From contig NZ_JASZYR010000001.1 of assembly GCF_030316855.1 (NCBI RefSeq), positions 868,001 through 932,000 on the forward strand: a stretch of DNA of 64,000 nt, written 5' to 3'. Below the pieces are notes generated by a model. That model ran no database searches and was not told the DNA's origin. It saw only the letters and a list, made by a program, of their open reading frames with translations. Source of the stretch: Variovorax sp. J22P240 (GTDB lineage: Bacteria > Pseudomonadota > Gammaproteobacteria > Burkholderiales > Burkholderiaceae_C). Made by a program: the position numbers and the translations under genes. Each line of letters starts with the position of its first letter. The first letter of the stretch is position 1. This document shows positions 37,189-47,128 of the stretch, one piece after another.

Positions 37189-38931
37189 TTGAACCAGCCG
37201 ACGCCCGCAATCGTTGCCCAGAGCGCCGTGCGCCGCCTGCCGCGCATCGCGTTGCTGCTGCTGTGCGCCGCCTACCTCATGCCCGGACTGCTGGGTCGGG
37301 GGCCCTGGAAGAGCGCTGACATCGGTGCCTTCGGCTACATGGCCGAACTCGCGCAGGGCAGCGGCGGGATCGCGCGATGGCTCGATCCGATGCTGCTCGG
37401 GCTGAGGCCCGAGACACCGGCGCTGATCCCGTACTGGATCGGCGCCTGGGCGATCAAGATTGCACCGACCTGGGTCAACCCCGACCTCGCCGTTCGCATC
37501 GCCTTTGCCCTGCTGCTGGCAGGCACGTTCACCGCCACGTGGTACGCCGTGTACTACCTGGCTCGCACGCCGCGCGCACAGCCCGTGGCGTTTGCATTCG
37601 GAGGAGAGGCGCGTCCGACCGACTACGCGCGCGCCATCGCCGACGGCGCGCTGCTGGCGCTTATCGCTTGTCTCGGCCTGGCGCAGTTGGGGCACGAAAC
37701 GACCCCGGCGCTCGCACAGCTTTTCTTCACGTCCCAACTGTTCTTCGGCGTCGCTGCGCTGCCCTATCGGCGCACCGGCGCCTTCATCGCGTTGGTGATT
37801 GGCGCCATCGGACTGGCGCTGAGCGGCGGGCCCACGGTGGCGCTGATGCTGGGCTTCGGCTGCGTGGCGATCCTGTTCGCGGAACTCCGGCGCGCCAGTG
37901 CCGACGACACATCGGAGACCGAGCCCACCTACAGCAAGGGCGCCATCGCAGCGGTGCTGGGCGTCACGCTCTTGGCCGGCGCCTTGGCGATCGGGCTCGG
38001 CCTGCTGCACTGGAAGATCGAGCTGCCGGGCAGCCGTCCGGGCATCCGTCTCATCGCCGATCTGCGCAGCCAGGCGAAGCTGCTGCTGTGGTTCACCTGG
38101 CCGGCCTGGCCACTCACGGTGTGGACGATTTGGCGCTGGCGGCGCCAGCTCACGGCGCGGCACGTCGCGCTGCCACTGTGGTTTGCGCTGGTCCCGCTGT
38201 TCGCCACCTGGACCACCAGCTTCTCCGAGCGCTCGCTGCTGCTCGCCCTTCCCGCCTTCGCGACGATGGCCGCCTTTGCACTGCCGACCTTGAGGCGCAG
38301 CGTCTCGGCGCTGATCGACTGGTTCACGCTGCTGTTCTTCACCAGCACCGCGGTCATGATCTGGGGCTACTGGATCGCGCTGCAGACCGGCTTCCCGCCC
38401 AAGATGGCCACCAGCGTCACCCGGCTGGTGCCCGGATTCGCCCCATCGTTCTCCTGGATCACCTTGACGTTCGCGGTGGCCGCGACGATCGCATGGGGTT
38501 GGCTGGTGCGCTGGCGCACCGGCCGCCACCGCGCCGCACTCTGGAAAACGCTGGTCCTGCCAGCCGGCGGCGCCGCCTTGTGCTGGCTGCTCGGCACCAC
38601 CCTGTGGCTGCCGGCGCTCGATCACGCGCTGAGCTACGCGCCGCAAGTCCGCGTCATTTCCGAGCGCGTGGGCCAGCCCTCCTGCATCTCGACGCTGGCG
38701 CTCAGCCGGCCGCATATCGCGGCGCTGCGGCACCACGGGCATTTCAACCTGCAGCACTTGTCGGCCCAGGGCGCGAACTGCCCCTGGCTGATCGTCGGAC
38801 CCGACGCCGTCGGCTCCCTGCACAAGATCGTGAACCTCGAAGGCTGGCGCCTCATCGGCACCTTCCGCCGCCCGACCAGCGCGAGCGACGACCTGCTCCT
38901 CTTCCAACGGATTGCACCGGCCGGTGGCTAG
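37189..38931 (+). CDS. GT39/ArnT-like multi-pass membrane protein
   Basis: 580-aa inner-membrane protein with about 10-12 hydrophobic segments, resembling family 39 glycosyltransferases (ArnT/PMT type) that move a sugar from a lipid carrier. The first periplasmic loop has GRGPWKSADIG, where family members usually have an acidic D/E pair; here only D44 is kept, so activity is uncertain. The proposed start is TTG 37189, with no clear ribosome site, close behind the rpmE2 terminator. The following MATE gene overlaps its stop. Confidence 0.7.
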   Translation: MNQPTPAIVAQSAVRRLPRIALLLLCAAYLMPGLLGRGPWKSADIGAFGYMAELAQGSGGIARWLDPMLLGLRPETPALIPYWIGAWAIKIAPTWVNPDLAVRIAFALLLAGTFTATWYAVYYLARTPRAQPVAFAFGGEARPTDYARAIADGALLALIACLGLAQLGHETTPALAQLFFTSQLFFGVAALPYRRTGAFIALVIGAIGLALSGGPTVALMLGFGCVAILFAELRRASADDTSETEPTYSKGAIAAVLGVTLLAGALAIGLGLLHWKIELPGSRPGIRLIADLRSQAKLLLWFTWPAWPLTVWTIWRWRRQLTARHVALPLWFALVPLFATWTTSFSERSLLLALPAFATMAAFALPTLRRSVSALIDWFTLLFFTSTAVMIWGYWIALQTGFPPKMATSVTRLVPGFAPSFSWITLTFAVAATIAWGWLVRWRTGRHRAALWKTLVLPAGGAALCWLLGTTLWLPALDHALSYAPQVRVISERVGQPSCISTLALSRPHIAALRHHGHFNLQHLSAQGANCPWLIVGPDAVGSLHKIVNLEGWRLIGTFRRPTSASDDLLLFQRIAPAGG

Positions 38932-40291
38932 CGAAAGGCGTGTGATCGCGCGCCACGCCGCAACGGTGCTGGTCGGCCAGCTGGCCGTGATGGCCTTCGG
39001 CGTCACCGACACGATCGTGGCGGGGCGCTACGCCGAAGGCGCGCTGGCAGCGCTCTCGGTCGGCTCTGCGATCTTTATCAGCGTATTTGTTTCCCTGATG
39101 GGCGTCCTGCAGGCGCTGCTCCCTGTATGGGCCGAACTCCACGGCGCCGGGCGGACGCCAGAGGTCGGCCGGTCGGTGCGGCAATCGCTCTACCTCTGCG
39201 GCATCACGATCGTGCTCGGCATGGCGGTGCTGCTCTTTCCGGCGCCGATGCTGGGATGGACCGAAGTGCCGCAGAGCATGCGCGCCGACGTCGAAGCCTA
39301 CCTGCGGGTCCTCGCCTTCGCGCTCCCTGCCGCGCTGCTTTTCCGCCTGTTCAGCACGCTCAACCAGAGCCTGGGCAAGCCGCAGCTCGTGACTTGGCTG
39401 CAACTGGCCTCGCTCGGCGTGAAGCTGCCGCTGTCGATCTGGTTCACCTTCGGCGGCGCGGGTGTGCCTGCGATGGGCCTGGCGGGCTGCGCCTGGGCCA
39501 CGCTGATTGTCAACTTCGCGATGCTCGCGGCCGCGATCTGGCTGCTGCGCAGCCAGTCCTTCTATCGCGAGTACCGTTTCTGGCAGCGCGTCGAGGCGCC
39601 CGATTGGGCGCAGATCCGGCAATTCGCCCGCCTGGGGGTTCCCGCCGGCCTTGCAGTGCTGGTGGAAGTCACCTCGTTCACGCTGATGGCACTGTTCATT
39701 GCACGCCTGGGCACCGCCGCTTCAGCAGCGCACCAGATCGCGTCGAACCTCACTGCAGTGGCGTACATGATGCCGTTGTCGCTGGCCATCGCCACCAGCG
39801 CGCGGGTCAGTTTCTGGCTCGGCGCCGGTGAAGATGCTCTGGCGCGCCGGGCGTGCCGAAGGGGCTTCGAGCTGACCATCTTTTTCGCCCTGCTCTTCGC
39901 GGTATCGATGGCCGTCCTGCGCTGGCAACTCGCAGGCATCTACTCCGGCAATTCCGCGGTGATCGCCCTTGGCGCGACGCTGTTGCTGGCGACGGCCTTC
40001 TACCACCTCGCCGATGCGGTACAGACGCTGTGCGTCTTCGTCCTGCGCTGCTACCGCGTCACGGTAATGCCGCTGATCCTCTATTGCACCCTGCTCTGGG
40101 GCGTGGGGCTGGGAGGAAGCTATCTGCTGGCCTATCGCGGGATCGGGCCTTGGCCAGCGATGCAGTCGCCGCTGGCGTTCTGGCTCATGAGCGCCCTGGC
40201 GCTGGCGATCACGGCGGCGCTGTTCCTCGCGCTGCTGGTGTCGACCGTCAGGCGACAGCGCTCACCGCAGAGGCCTGACGCAGCCGCGTGA
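38924..40291 (+). CDS. MATE family efflux transporter
   Basis: 455-aa multidrug/toxin extrusion protein (NorM/DinF type) with 12 hydrophobic segments, matching family features GQLAVMAFGVTDTIVAGRY near the N-terminus and AASAAHQIASNLTAVAYMMPLSLAIATSARV in the centre (cited in part: AAHQIASNLTAVAYMMPLSL). It exports cationic compounds in exchange for H+ or Na+. GTG 38924 overlaps the end of the upstream gene and is the preferred start; a TTG at 38912 is the alternative. Its 3' end overlaps phoR by 44 bases on the other strand. Confidence 0.9.
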   Translation: MASERRVIARHAATVLVGQLAVMAFGVTDTIVAGRYAEGALAALSVGSAIFISVFVSLMGVLQALLPVWAELHGAGRTPEVGRSVRQSLYLCGITIVLGMAVLLFPAPMLGWTEVPQSMRADVEAYLRVLAFALPAALLFRLFSTLNQSLGKPQLVTWLQLASLGVKLPLSIWFTFGGAGVPAMGLAGCAWATLIVNFAMLAAAIWLLRSQSFYREYRFWQRVEAPDWAQIRQFARLGVPAGLAVLVEVTSFTLMALFIARLGTAASAAHQIASNLTAVAYMMPLSLAIATSARVSFWLGAGEDALARRACRRGFELTIFFALLFAVSMAVLRWQLAGIYSGNSAVIALGATLLLATAFYHLADAVQTLCVFVLRCYRVTVMPLILYCTLLWGVGLGGSYLLAYRGIGPWPAMQSPLAFWLMSALALAITAALFLALLVSTVRRQRSPQRPDAAA

Positions 40292-41588
40292 CCGGAAACA
40301 CGAGCGCGAACCGCGAGCCCTTGCCCACAGTGCTCACGATGCGCAGTTCGCCCCCGTGCCGCTGCGCAATGTGCTTCACGATCGCCAGCCCCAGCCCGGT
40401 GCCGCCCGTTTCGCGCGAGCGGCTTCGATCGATGCGATAGAAACGCTCCGTCAGTCGCGGAATGTGCTCGGCGGCAATGCCTGGACCACTGTCCTGCACG
40501 GCGAATTCACCCCGGCCGTCGGGCAGCAGGCGCCAGGTCACTTCGATGTCGCCGCCGCCGGGCGTATAGCGGATGGCATTGCTCACGAGATTGGACATCG
40601 CGCTCTGCAATTCGGTCGGCGCTCCGGCGATCTCGGAATCAGCCTCCATCGAGAACGAGAGTCGATGGCCTTGCGCCGACAGCCGGTTCGACAAGCCACG
40701 GCCTTCATCTTCGCACTGCGCCATCAATGCACGGATGCGCGTCCACCGATGCGGCGGCGGGGCGACGCTGCCCTCCAGCCGCGACAGGGTCAGCAGATCA
40801 TTGACCAGCGTCTCCATGCGGTGCGACTGCTGTCCCATGAGCGTGAGATAGCGCGAGCGCTCTTGCGCATCGAGCGGAAGGTTCTGCAGGGTCTCGACAA
40901 AGCCCGCAAGCACCGTCAGCGGAGTGCGGATCTCGTGCGAGACGTTCGCGACGAAATCGCGCCGCATGGCCTCGGCCTGCTCCAGTGACGTGATGTCGCG
41001 CGTGAGGAGCATGCGCCGGTTGCCCGCGTACGGGTGCACCTGGACCGACAGCCGTGCCGAGTGGCTGCGATGGCCCCGCGCTTGCGAAGGCGCATCGATC
41101 ACCACGTCACGGCTGTAGTTCCATGAAGCGAGGTAGGCCACGAACGCAGGGTCGCGCACCAGGTTGGCGAGGTGCTGCAGCAGGTCACGTTCGGCATCGA
41201 TGCCGAACTGGCCGGCCGCCGTCTGGTTGCACCACTCGATGCGCCCCTGTTCGTCGAGCAGCACCACGCCGTTGGGCGAGGCCTGGATGGCCGCCAGAAA
41301 CTCCTGCAGCCTTTCCTCGGCTTGCCGGGTCTGCAGCTCCCTGGCGCGCAGCAGCTTGCGGATGCGCTCGGCCAGCTCGCCCCACACGCCCGGGCCGCGA
41401 GACGGAAGCCCCGCGGCATCGACGCGCAGCACCTCCAGCAGCCGGCGTGCACGCCATGCGTCGAGCAGCAGCCACACCACGGCGCCCAGCCATGCACCGA
41501 GCCATGCGAAGTGCCAGCCGAGAATCGCCGCAGCGCAGGCGCCCCCAAGCAAGGAGGCCAGCAGGAAAGTTGCAATACGAAACGGCAT
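40248..41588 (-). CDS. phoR: phosphate regulon sensor histidine kinase
   Basis: 446-aa membrane sensor kinase. Two N-terminal membrane segments (residues 1-45) are followed by a PAS domain (about 90-195), the dimerisation helix with H218 in NVSHEIRTPL and the ATPase domain (NLVSNAIRYTPGG, DSGPGIAAEHIPRLTERFYRID, GGTGLGLAIVKHI). It phosphorylates PhoB when phosphate is low, with PstSCAB and PhoU acting as the real sensor. Last gene of the pst-pho run; overlaps the MATE gene convergently. Confidence 0.95.
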   Translation of the reverse strand: MPFRIATFLLASLLGGACAAAILGWHFAWLGAWLGAVVWLLLDAWRARRLLEVLRVDAAGLPSRGPGVWGELAERIRKLLRARELQTRQAEERLQEFLAAIQASPNGVVLLDEQGRIEWCNQTAAGQFGIDAERDLLQHLANLVRDPAFVAYLASWNYSRDVVIDAPSQARGHRSHSARLSVQVHPYAGNRRMLLTRDITSLEQAEAMRRDFVANVSHEIRTPLTVLAGFVETLQNLPLDAQERSRYLTLMGQQSHRMETLVNDLLTLSRLEGSVAPPPHRWTRIRALMAQCEDEGRGLSNRLSAQGHRLSFSMEADSEIAGAPTELQSAMSNLVSNAIRYTPGGGDIEVTWRLLPDGRGEFAVQDSGPGIAAEHIPRLTERFYRIDRSRSRETGGTGLGLAIVKHIAQRHGGELRIVSTVGKGSRFALVFPVTRLRQASAVSAVA

Positions 41589-41632
41589 GCCGGACCATTA
41601 TCCCGCCCGGTCTTCTCAGCCGGAGCGGTCTC

Positions 41633-42325
41633 TCAAACAGTGGCCTGAGCCGTCAGCCGATAGCCGGCACCTCGCACCGTCTCCACCATCGCCGCGGCCG
41701 GGCCGAGCGACTCGCGCAGACGCTTGACGTGCACGTCGACCGTGCGCTCTTCGATGTAGACGTGATCGCCCCAGACCTTGTCGAGCAATTGCGCGCGACT
41801 GTGGACGCGCTCAGCATGCTGCATCAGAAAGCCCAGCAACTTGAATTCGGTCGGCCCCACCTTCAGCGGAGCGCCCTGCCAGGTCACGCGATGCGTCGCC
41901 GTGTCGAGCGCCAGCTCGCCGATCTCGACACGCTCGGTCACCGCTTCCGGCGCACGCCGGCGCAGCACCGCACGAATGCGCGCCAGCATCTCCTGGGTGG
42001 AGAACGGCTTGGTGATGTAGTCATCGGCACCGGCGTCCAGGCCCGCAACCTTGTCAGGCTCGTCGCCACGCGCAGTGAGCATCAGGATCGGCATCGCCTT
42101 GGTGCGCGAATCCTTGCGCCATTGGCGCGCCAGCTGCAGGCCGCTCTGCCCGGGAAGCATCCAGTCCAGCAACACCAGGTCAGGCAGGAAGGCATCGATC
42201 TCGCGCTGTGCAGCGGCGCCATCTTCCGCCCAGATGGGCTCGAAGCCATTGTGGCGGAGGTTGACAGCGATCAGCTCGGCGATCGAGGACTCGTCTTCAA
42301 CGATCAGGATGCGGGGTTTCTTCAT
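41633..42325 (-). CDS. phoB: phosphate regulon response regulator
   Basis: 230-aa OmpR-type regulator. The receiver has D54 in LVLLDWMLPG, with acidic pocket VEDESS and K in YITKPFS; the winged-helix DNA-binding domain carries SRAQLLDKVWGDHVYIEERTVDVHV (part: LLDKVWGDHVYIEERTVD). When phosphorylated by PhoR it binds Pho boxes such as those upstream of pstS, ppx and ppk in this window. It lies 44 bases upstream of phoR. Confidence 0.97.
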   Translation of the reverse strand: MKKPRILIVEDESSIAELIAVNLRHNGFEPIWAEDGAAAQREIDAFLPDLVLLDWMLPGQSGLQLARQWRKDSRTKAMPILMLTARGDEPDKVAGLDAGADDYITKPFSTQEMLARIRAVLRRRAPEAVTERVEIGELALDTATHRVTWQGAPLKVGPTEFKLLGFLMQHAERVHSRAQLLDKVWGDHVYIEERTVDVHVKRLRESLGPAAAMVETVRGAGYRLTAQATV

Positions 42326-42367
42326 GAATCCTCAAATTCTCCATTCAATCCGCGTTCTGCGGGCGAG

Positions 42368-43069
42368 TCATTGAAGCTGCGCTTCGATGTCGTTCATCGA
42401 GGCGTGCCGCACGTCGGCGCCCTTGACGATGTAGATGATGAACTCGGCAATGTTCTTGGCGTGGTCGCCGATGCGCTCGATGGCCTTCGCCAGGAACAGC
42501 AGGTCGAGGCTGGCGGAGATCGTGCGTGGGTCTTCCATCATGTAGGTGACCAGCTTGCGCACGAAACCATCGAATTCCTTGTCGATCAGGTCGTCGTCCT
42601 TCAGGATCGACAACGCTGCGGCCGTGTCCAGCCGTGCAAACGCATCGAGCGCCTTGCGCAGCAGACCCGAGGCGAGATCGGCGGCGATGCGCAATTCCAT
42701 CGAAGGCAACGCACGCGCCGATCCGCTTTCGATGATCGACTTGACCATGCGTGCGATCTTGTTGGCCTCGTCGCCCACGCGCTCCAGGTTGGCGGTCGTC
42801 TTGGAGATTGCAATCAGCAGGCGCAGGTCGCGGGCCGTCGGTTGACGGCGAGCAATGATCGACGACAGCTCGCGGTCGATCTCGATCTCCATCGCGTTGA
42901 CGCGGTTCTCGGTCTCCATCACGCGCTCGGCCGCTTCGGAGTCGAACTGCTGGAGGGCATACACGGCCTGGTGAATCTGGGCCTCGACCATGCCGCCGAG
43001 TTCCATCACGCGCGACGATACGGTGTTGAGTTCGCTGTCGAACTGGCTGGAAAGGTGCTTCTCTGTCAT
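42368..43069 (-). CDS. phoU: phosphate signalling protein PhoU
   Basis: 233-aa helical protein made of two PhoU repeats. Metal-binding motifs are recognisable in NLERVGDEANKIARMV and KAIERIGDHAKNIAEFIIY. It links the Pst transporter to PhoR, holding PhoR in its phosphatase state when phosphate is plentiful. GGGAG precedes ATG 43069. It follows pstB in the usual order. Confidence 0.97.
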   Translation of the reverse strand: MTEKHLSSQFDSELNTVSSRVMELGGMVEAQIHQAVYALQQFDSEAAERVMETENRVNAMEIEIDRELSSIIARRQPTARDLRLLIAISKTTANLERVGDEANKIARMVKSIIESGSARALPSMELRIAADLASGLLRKALDAFARLDTAAALSILKDDDLIDKEFDGFVRKLVTYMMEDPRTISASLDLLFLAKAIERIGDHAKNIAEFIIYIVKGADVRHASMNDIEAQLQ

Positions 43070-43079
43070 GTGGTCTCCC

Positions 43080-43859
43080 TTAGCCGAAGCGGCCGGTGAT
43101 GTAGTCTTCCGTCTCTTTGCGCTTCGGTTTGAAGAACAGCTCTTCGGTCGCACCGAATTCGATCAGGTCACCCAGGTACATGTAGGCCGTGTAGTCGCTG
43201 CAGCGTGCCGCCTGCTGCATGTTGTGGGTCACGATGACCACGGTGTACTCGCTCTTCAGCTCGGCGATCAGCTCTTCGATCTTGGCTGTGGAGATGGGAT
43301 CGAGCGCCGAACAGGGCTCGTCGAGCAGAAGCACTTCAGGCTTGATCGCGATGCCGCGCGCAATGCACAGGCGTTGCTGCTGGCCGCCGGACAGGCCCGA
43401 GCCACTTTGCTGCAGCTTGTCGCGCACTTCGGTCCAGAGGGCGGCCTTCTTGAGCGCCCATTCGACGCGATCGTCCATCTCCGAGGCACTAAGGTTCTCG
43501 AACAGCTTCACGCCAAAGGCGATGTTGTCGTAGATCGACATCGGGAACGGCGTCGGCTTCTGGAACACCATGCCGACCTTGGCGCGGATCAGCGCCACGT
43601 CCTGCTTCGAGGTCAACAGGTTCTCGCCGTCGAGGGCGATGGTGCCTTCGGCACGTTGCTCCGGGTACAGCTCGAACATGCGGTTGAAGGTGCGCAGCAA
43701 GGTGGATTTGCCGCAGCCCGACGGACCGATGAAGGCCGTCACCTTGTTCTCGGGGATCTCGAGATTGATGCCCTTGAGCGCGTGGAACTTGCCGTAGTAG
43801 AAGTTCAGGTCCTTGACCGAGATCTTGGAGCGCGTCGGCTGAGCGAGTGTGGTTGCCAT
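43080..43859 (-). CDS. pstB: phosphate ABC transporter ATP-binding protein
   Basis: 259-aa ATPase of the high-affinity phosphate importer. Walker A is GPSGCGKST (45-53), the PstB-specific stretch [18 protein letters not shown], signature [14 protein letters not shown] and Walker [16 protein letters not shown] 43859 begins [12 protein letters not shown]. It gives 5 bases between stop of pstA and its start. Confidence 0.98.
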   Translation of the reverse strand: MATTLAQPTRSKISVKDLNFYYGKFHALKGINLEIPENKVTAFIGPSGCGKSTLLRTFNRMFELYPEQRAEGTIALDGENLLTSKQDVALIRAKVGMVFQKPTPFPMSIYDNIAFGVKLFENLSASEMDDRVEWALKKAALWTEVRDKLQQSGSGLSGGQQQRLCIARGIAIKPEVLLLDEPCSALDPISTAKIEELIAELKSEYTVVIVTHNMQQAARCSDYTAYMYLGDLIEFGATEELFFKPKRKETEDYITGRFG

Positions 43860-43864
43860 GGGGT

Positions 43865-44749
43865 TCAGAGTTTGTTGCGCGTGAGTACCCGCGCGAGGAT
43901 GTTGAGCGCCAGCACCGCGACGGTGATCAGGAATACGCCGGCCCAGGCCAGCTGCTGCCAGTTCTCGTACGGACTCATCGCGAATTTGAAGATCGTCACC
44001 GGCAGGCTGGCCATCGGCTGCGACATGTCCGAGGTCCAGAACTGATTGCTGAGCGCCGTGAAGAGCAGCGGTGCGGTTTCGCCGGCAATGCGGGCCACGG
44101 CCAGCAGCACACCTGTGACCACCCCGGCGCGGGCGGCGCGCAGCGTGATGCTCAGGATGACTTTCCACTTCGGCGTGCCCAGCGCATAAGCCGCTTCGCG
44201 CAGGCCGGCAGGTATCAGCTGCAGCATGTTCTCGGTGGTGCGGATCACGACCGGGATCACGATCAGCGCCAGCGCCATCGCGCCGGCCAGGCCTGAGAAG
44301 GACCTGAAGTACGCCACCACCACCGCATAGACGAACAGGCCGATCACGATCGACGGTGCCGACAGCAGGATGTCGTTGACGAAGCGGACGATGTTCGACA
44401 GCCAGCCCTTCACGTTGTATTCCGCGAGATAGATGCCGGCCATGATGCCGATCGGCGTGCCGACGAAGGTGGCGAGAAGCACCATCGCCAGCGAGCCGAA
44501 GATCGCGTTCGCGATGCCGCCCGCCTCGTTGGGCGGCGGCGTCATTTCGGTGAGCGTGGCGAACGTCAGGCCGCCGATGCCGAGGCGCAGCGTCTCCCAG
44601 AGGATCCAGATCAACCAGAAGACGCCGAAGGCCATCGCGGCCATCGACAGCGTCAGGGCGATGATGTTGACGCGCTTGCGGCTCGCAAACTTGGATGCGC
44701 GGGTCTCGTCGAGCGCCTTGGCGTTCAGGAGTTGTTCGGCCGTGGTCAC
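43865..44749 (-). CDS. pstA: phosphate ABC transporter permease PstA
   Basis: 294-aa inner-membrane permease with about six membrane segments. The coupling-loop sequence is [22 protein letters not shown]; other family blocks are [12 protein letters not shown] and [14 protein letters not shown]. It forms the channel with PstC. Start overlaps the pstC stop by ATGA. Confidence 0.96.
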   Translation of the reverse strand: MTTAEQLLNAKALDETRASKFASRKRVNIIALTLSMAAMAFGVFWLIWILWETLRLGIGGLTFATLTEMTPPPNEAGGIANAIFGSLAMVLLATFVGTPIGIMAGIYLAEYNVKGWLSNIVRFVNDILLSAPSIVIGLFVYAVVVAYFRSFSGLAGAMALALIVIPVVIRTTENMLQLIPAGLREAAYALGTPKWKVILSITLRAARAGVVTGVLLAVARIAGETAPLLFTALSNQFWTSDMSQPMASLPVTIFKFAMSPYENWQQLAWAGVFLITVAVLALNILARVLTRNKL

Positions 44750-45816
44750 GATTTCGTCCCTTCGCTCTTGCGCATCTGCATCAACAGGACCTTCGATAGG
44801 GAGAGCACCACGAAAGTGATGAAGAACAGCACGAGTCCCAAATACATCAACGAGGCCTGGTGCAGGCCCGCGCCGGCCTCGGCGAACTCGTTGGCCAGCA
44901 CCGAGGTGATGCTGTTGGCCGCCTCGAAGAGCGACAGCGAATTGAGCTGGTTGGTGTTGCCGATCACGAAGGTGACGGCCATCGTCTCGCCGAGGGCACG
45001 GCCGAGGCCGAGCATGATGCCGCCGATCACGCCGGCCTTGGTGTAAGGCAGCACGACCTTCGAGACCACTTCCCAGGTGGTGGAACCAAGGCCATACGCC
45101 GATTCCTTCAGCAGCGGCGGCGTCACTTCGAACACGTCGCGCATCACAGCGGCGATGAACGGAATGATCATGATCGCGAGGATGATGCCCGCCGACAGGA
45201 TGCCGATGCCCACCGGAGGCCCGGACACCAGCGCGCCCAGGTAAGGCACGCCGTCAAACAGCTTCTGCAGCGGTTGCTGCACGTAGGTGGACAGGATCGG
45301 CCCGAACACCAGCAAGCCCCACATGCCGTAGACGATGGACGGCACCGCCGCCAGCAGTTCGATGGCCGTGCCGAGCGGGCGCTTGAGCCATGCCGGCGAC
45401 ATCTCGGTGAGGAAGAGCGCGATACCGAAGCTCACCGGCACAGCGATCACCAGCGCGATGAACGAGGTGGCCAGCGTGCCGTAGATCATCACCAGGCCGC
45501 CGTACTCGTTTTTCACCGGATCCCACGCGCTGCTGGTGAGGAAGCCGAGGCCGAACTTCGAGATGGCGGGCCAGGCGCCGACCAGCAGCGACAGAAGGAT
45601 GCCGATGAGCATCGCCAGCGTCAGCAGCGCGGCGCCCATGGCGGCCCAGCCGAACAGGCGGTCGGTGGTGGCGCCGGTGCGCGGCCGCTTAGCCGGCGGC
45701 GGGCTTGCTGTTGTGCGAGCGCGCTCGGCCGCGAGGTCGAGCGGGTTGGCACTTGCGGGGAAGGTGGATGACACAGGTCGCTCCGAAAGCGGCGCGCGAT
45801 CAAGCGGAGTGCTCAT
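44746..45816 (-). CDS. pstC: phosphate ABC transporter permease PstC
   Basis: 356-aa permease with a longer than usual N-terminus: the first ~55 residues are Pro/Ala/Arg-rich and precede the first membrane segment. Family motifs are [33 protein letters not shown] and [19 protein letters not shown]. Pairs with PstA; ATGA overlap between the two. It follows pstS by 23 bases. Confidence 0.96.
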   Translation of the reverse strand: MSTPLDRAPLSERPVSSTFPASANPLDLAAERARTTASPPPAKRPRTGATTDRLFGWAAMGAALLTLAMLIGILLSLLVGAWPAISKFGLGFLTSSAWDPVKNEYGGLVMIYGTLATSFIALVIAVPVSFGIALFLTEMSPAWLKRPLGTAIELLAAVPSIVYGMWGLLVFGPILSTYVQQPLQKLFDGVPYLGALVSGPPVGIGILSAGIILAIMIIPFIAAVMRDVFEVTPPLLKESAYGLGSTTWEVVSKVVLPYTKAGVIGGIMLGLGRALGETMAVTFVIGNTNQLNSLSLFEAANSITSVLANEFAEAGAGLHQASLMYLGLVLFFITFVVLSLSKVLLMQMRKSEGTKS

Positions 45817-45839
45817 GGCCGCGCGCCGTTCTGATTGGC

Positions 45840-46883
45840 TTACTTGAGTGCGGCGACGGGCTTGCCCGACGCGTCCTTGATGTCACCCCAGGCGACGACG
45901 ATCACGCTCTTGACCTTGTCCGGCATCGGCACGTAGTCAAGGTCGGCGGCGGTCTTGTCGCCGTTCTTGTAGGCCCAGTCGAAGAATCGGAGGGTCGTGG
46001 CGGCCTGTGCCGGCTTGTCCTGCGCCTTGTGCATCAGGATGAAGGTCGCGCCGGTGATAGGCCACGATTCCTTGCCCGGCTGGTCGGTCAGCACCTGGTA
46101 GAAGGTCTTCGACCAGTCTGCGCCCGCAGCGGCGGCCTTGAAGGCCGAGTCGTCCGGAGAGACGAAGTTGCCGTCCTTGTTTTGCATCTGGGCGTACGTC
46201 ATCTTGTTCTGCTTGACGTAGGCGTATTCGACGTAGCCGATGGAGTTCGGCAGGCGGTTCACGAAGGCCGCGACGCCTTCATTGCCCTTGCCGCCAGCGC
46301 CGTTGGGCCAATTGACGGCCGTGCCGTCGCCGACCTTGCTCTTCCACTCGGGGTTGGCCTTGCTCAGGTAGTTCGTGAACAGGAAGGTGGTGCCCGAACC
46401 ATCGGCACGGCGCACCGTGGCAATGGCAGCGTCGGGCAGCGCGAGCGAGGCGTTGAGCGCCTTGATCGCCGGGTCGTTCCACTTGGTGATCTTGCCGAGG
46501 TAGATGTCGCCGAGAACCGTGCCGCTCAGCTTGAGCTCGCCGGGCTTGATGCCCTGAATGTTGACCACGGGAACCACGCCGCCGATGACGGTGGGGAACT
46601 GCATCAAGCCCTTGGCCTTCAGCTCGTCGTCGGTCAAGGGCATGTCGGAGGCGCCGAAATCGACCGTCTTGGCGTCGATCTGCTTGATGCCAGCACCGGA
46701 ACCGACGGATTGGTAGTTGATCTTCGCGCCGGTGGCCTTGTTGAAGTCGGAAGCCCACTTCGAGTAGAGCGGCGCCGGGAAGCTGGCGCCGGCGCCAGTG
46801 GCGGCTTCCTGGGCAAACACCGGTGCGTGGGCGAAAGCCACCGCCAGAAGGCCGGCGGCTGCAAATTTGAACGTCGTTTTCAT
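45840..46883 (-). CDS. pstS: phosphate ABC transporter substrate-binding protein
   Basis: 347-aa periplasmic phosphate-binding protein. Signal peptide is residues 1-24 (ending VFA). Phosphate-binding sequences are [24 protein letters not shown] and [19 protein letters not shown] 46883 has AGGAAG upstream; an ATG 21 bases earlier is less likely. It heads the pstSCAB-phoU-phoB-phoR run under a Pho box. Confidence 0.97.
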   Translation of the reverse strand: MKTTFKFAAAGLLAVAFAHAPVFAQEAATGAGASFPAPLYSKWASDFNKATGAKINYQSVGSGAGIKQIDAKTVDFGASDMPLTDDELKAKGLMQFPTVIGGVVPVVNIQGIKPGELKLSGTVLGDIYLGKITKWNDPAIKALNASLALPDAAIATVRRADGSGTTFLFTNYLSKANPEWKSKVGDGTAVNWPNGAGGKGNEGVAAFVNRLPNSIGYVEYAYVKQNKMTYAQMQNKDGNFVSPDDSAFKAAAAGADWSKTFYQVLTDQPGKESWPITGATFILMHKAQDKPAQAATTLRFFDWAYKNGDKTAADLDYVPMPDKVKSVIVVAWGDIKDASGKPVAALK

Positions 46884-46947
46884 GATGCTTCCTTTGAACT
46901 GCACAAGGTCCCCTTTCGGGGCTTGGCACGGACTCTAGAAAGCTTGT

Positions 46948-46965
46948 GTGACAGCCCGATGACAC
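46948..46965 (-). promoter_or_regulatory. Pho box upstream of pstS
   Basis: On the minus strand two PhoB half-sites in 11-base phase, GTGTCAT-CGGG-CTGTCAC, lie about 65 bases upstream of the pstS start. A TCTAGA -10-like element follows (46934-46939). The match to the CTGTCAT-N4-CTGTCAT consensus is close. Confidence 0.8.
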
Positions 46966-47013
46966 CCGCCCACAGAGGAGAAGTCGACGCTTTTCGCGCG
47001 CTCCCGCATGACG

Positions 47014-47031
47014 CTGTCACACAACCGTCAT
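47014..47031 (+). promoter_or_regulatory. Pho box upstream of ppx
   Basis: On the plus strand half-sites CTGTCAC-ACAA-CCGTCAT occur in 11-base phase, pointing towards ppx, whose ATG is 98 bases downstream. Together with the oppositely oriented box at 46948-46965 it makes a divergent Pho control region. Confidence 0.65.
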
Positions 47032-47128
47032 GTGCCTGCTCTAGCCTTTCTCCCTCGCCGGGATACCGGTTGACGCAGGCGTGCGCAGCGAGGGCGCTAC
47101 GATCACCCCCCGACTCCCCCACTTCAAC

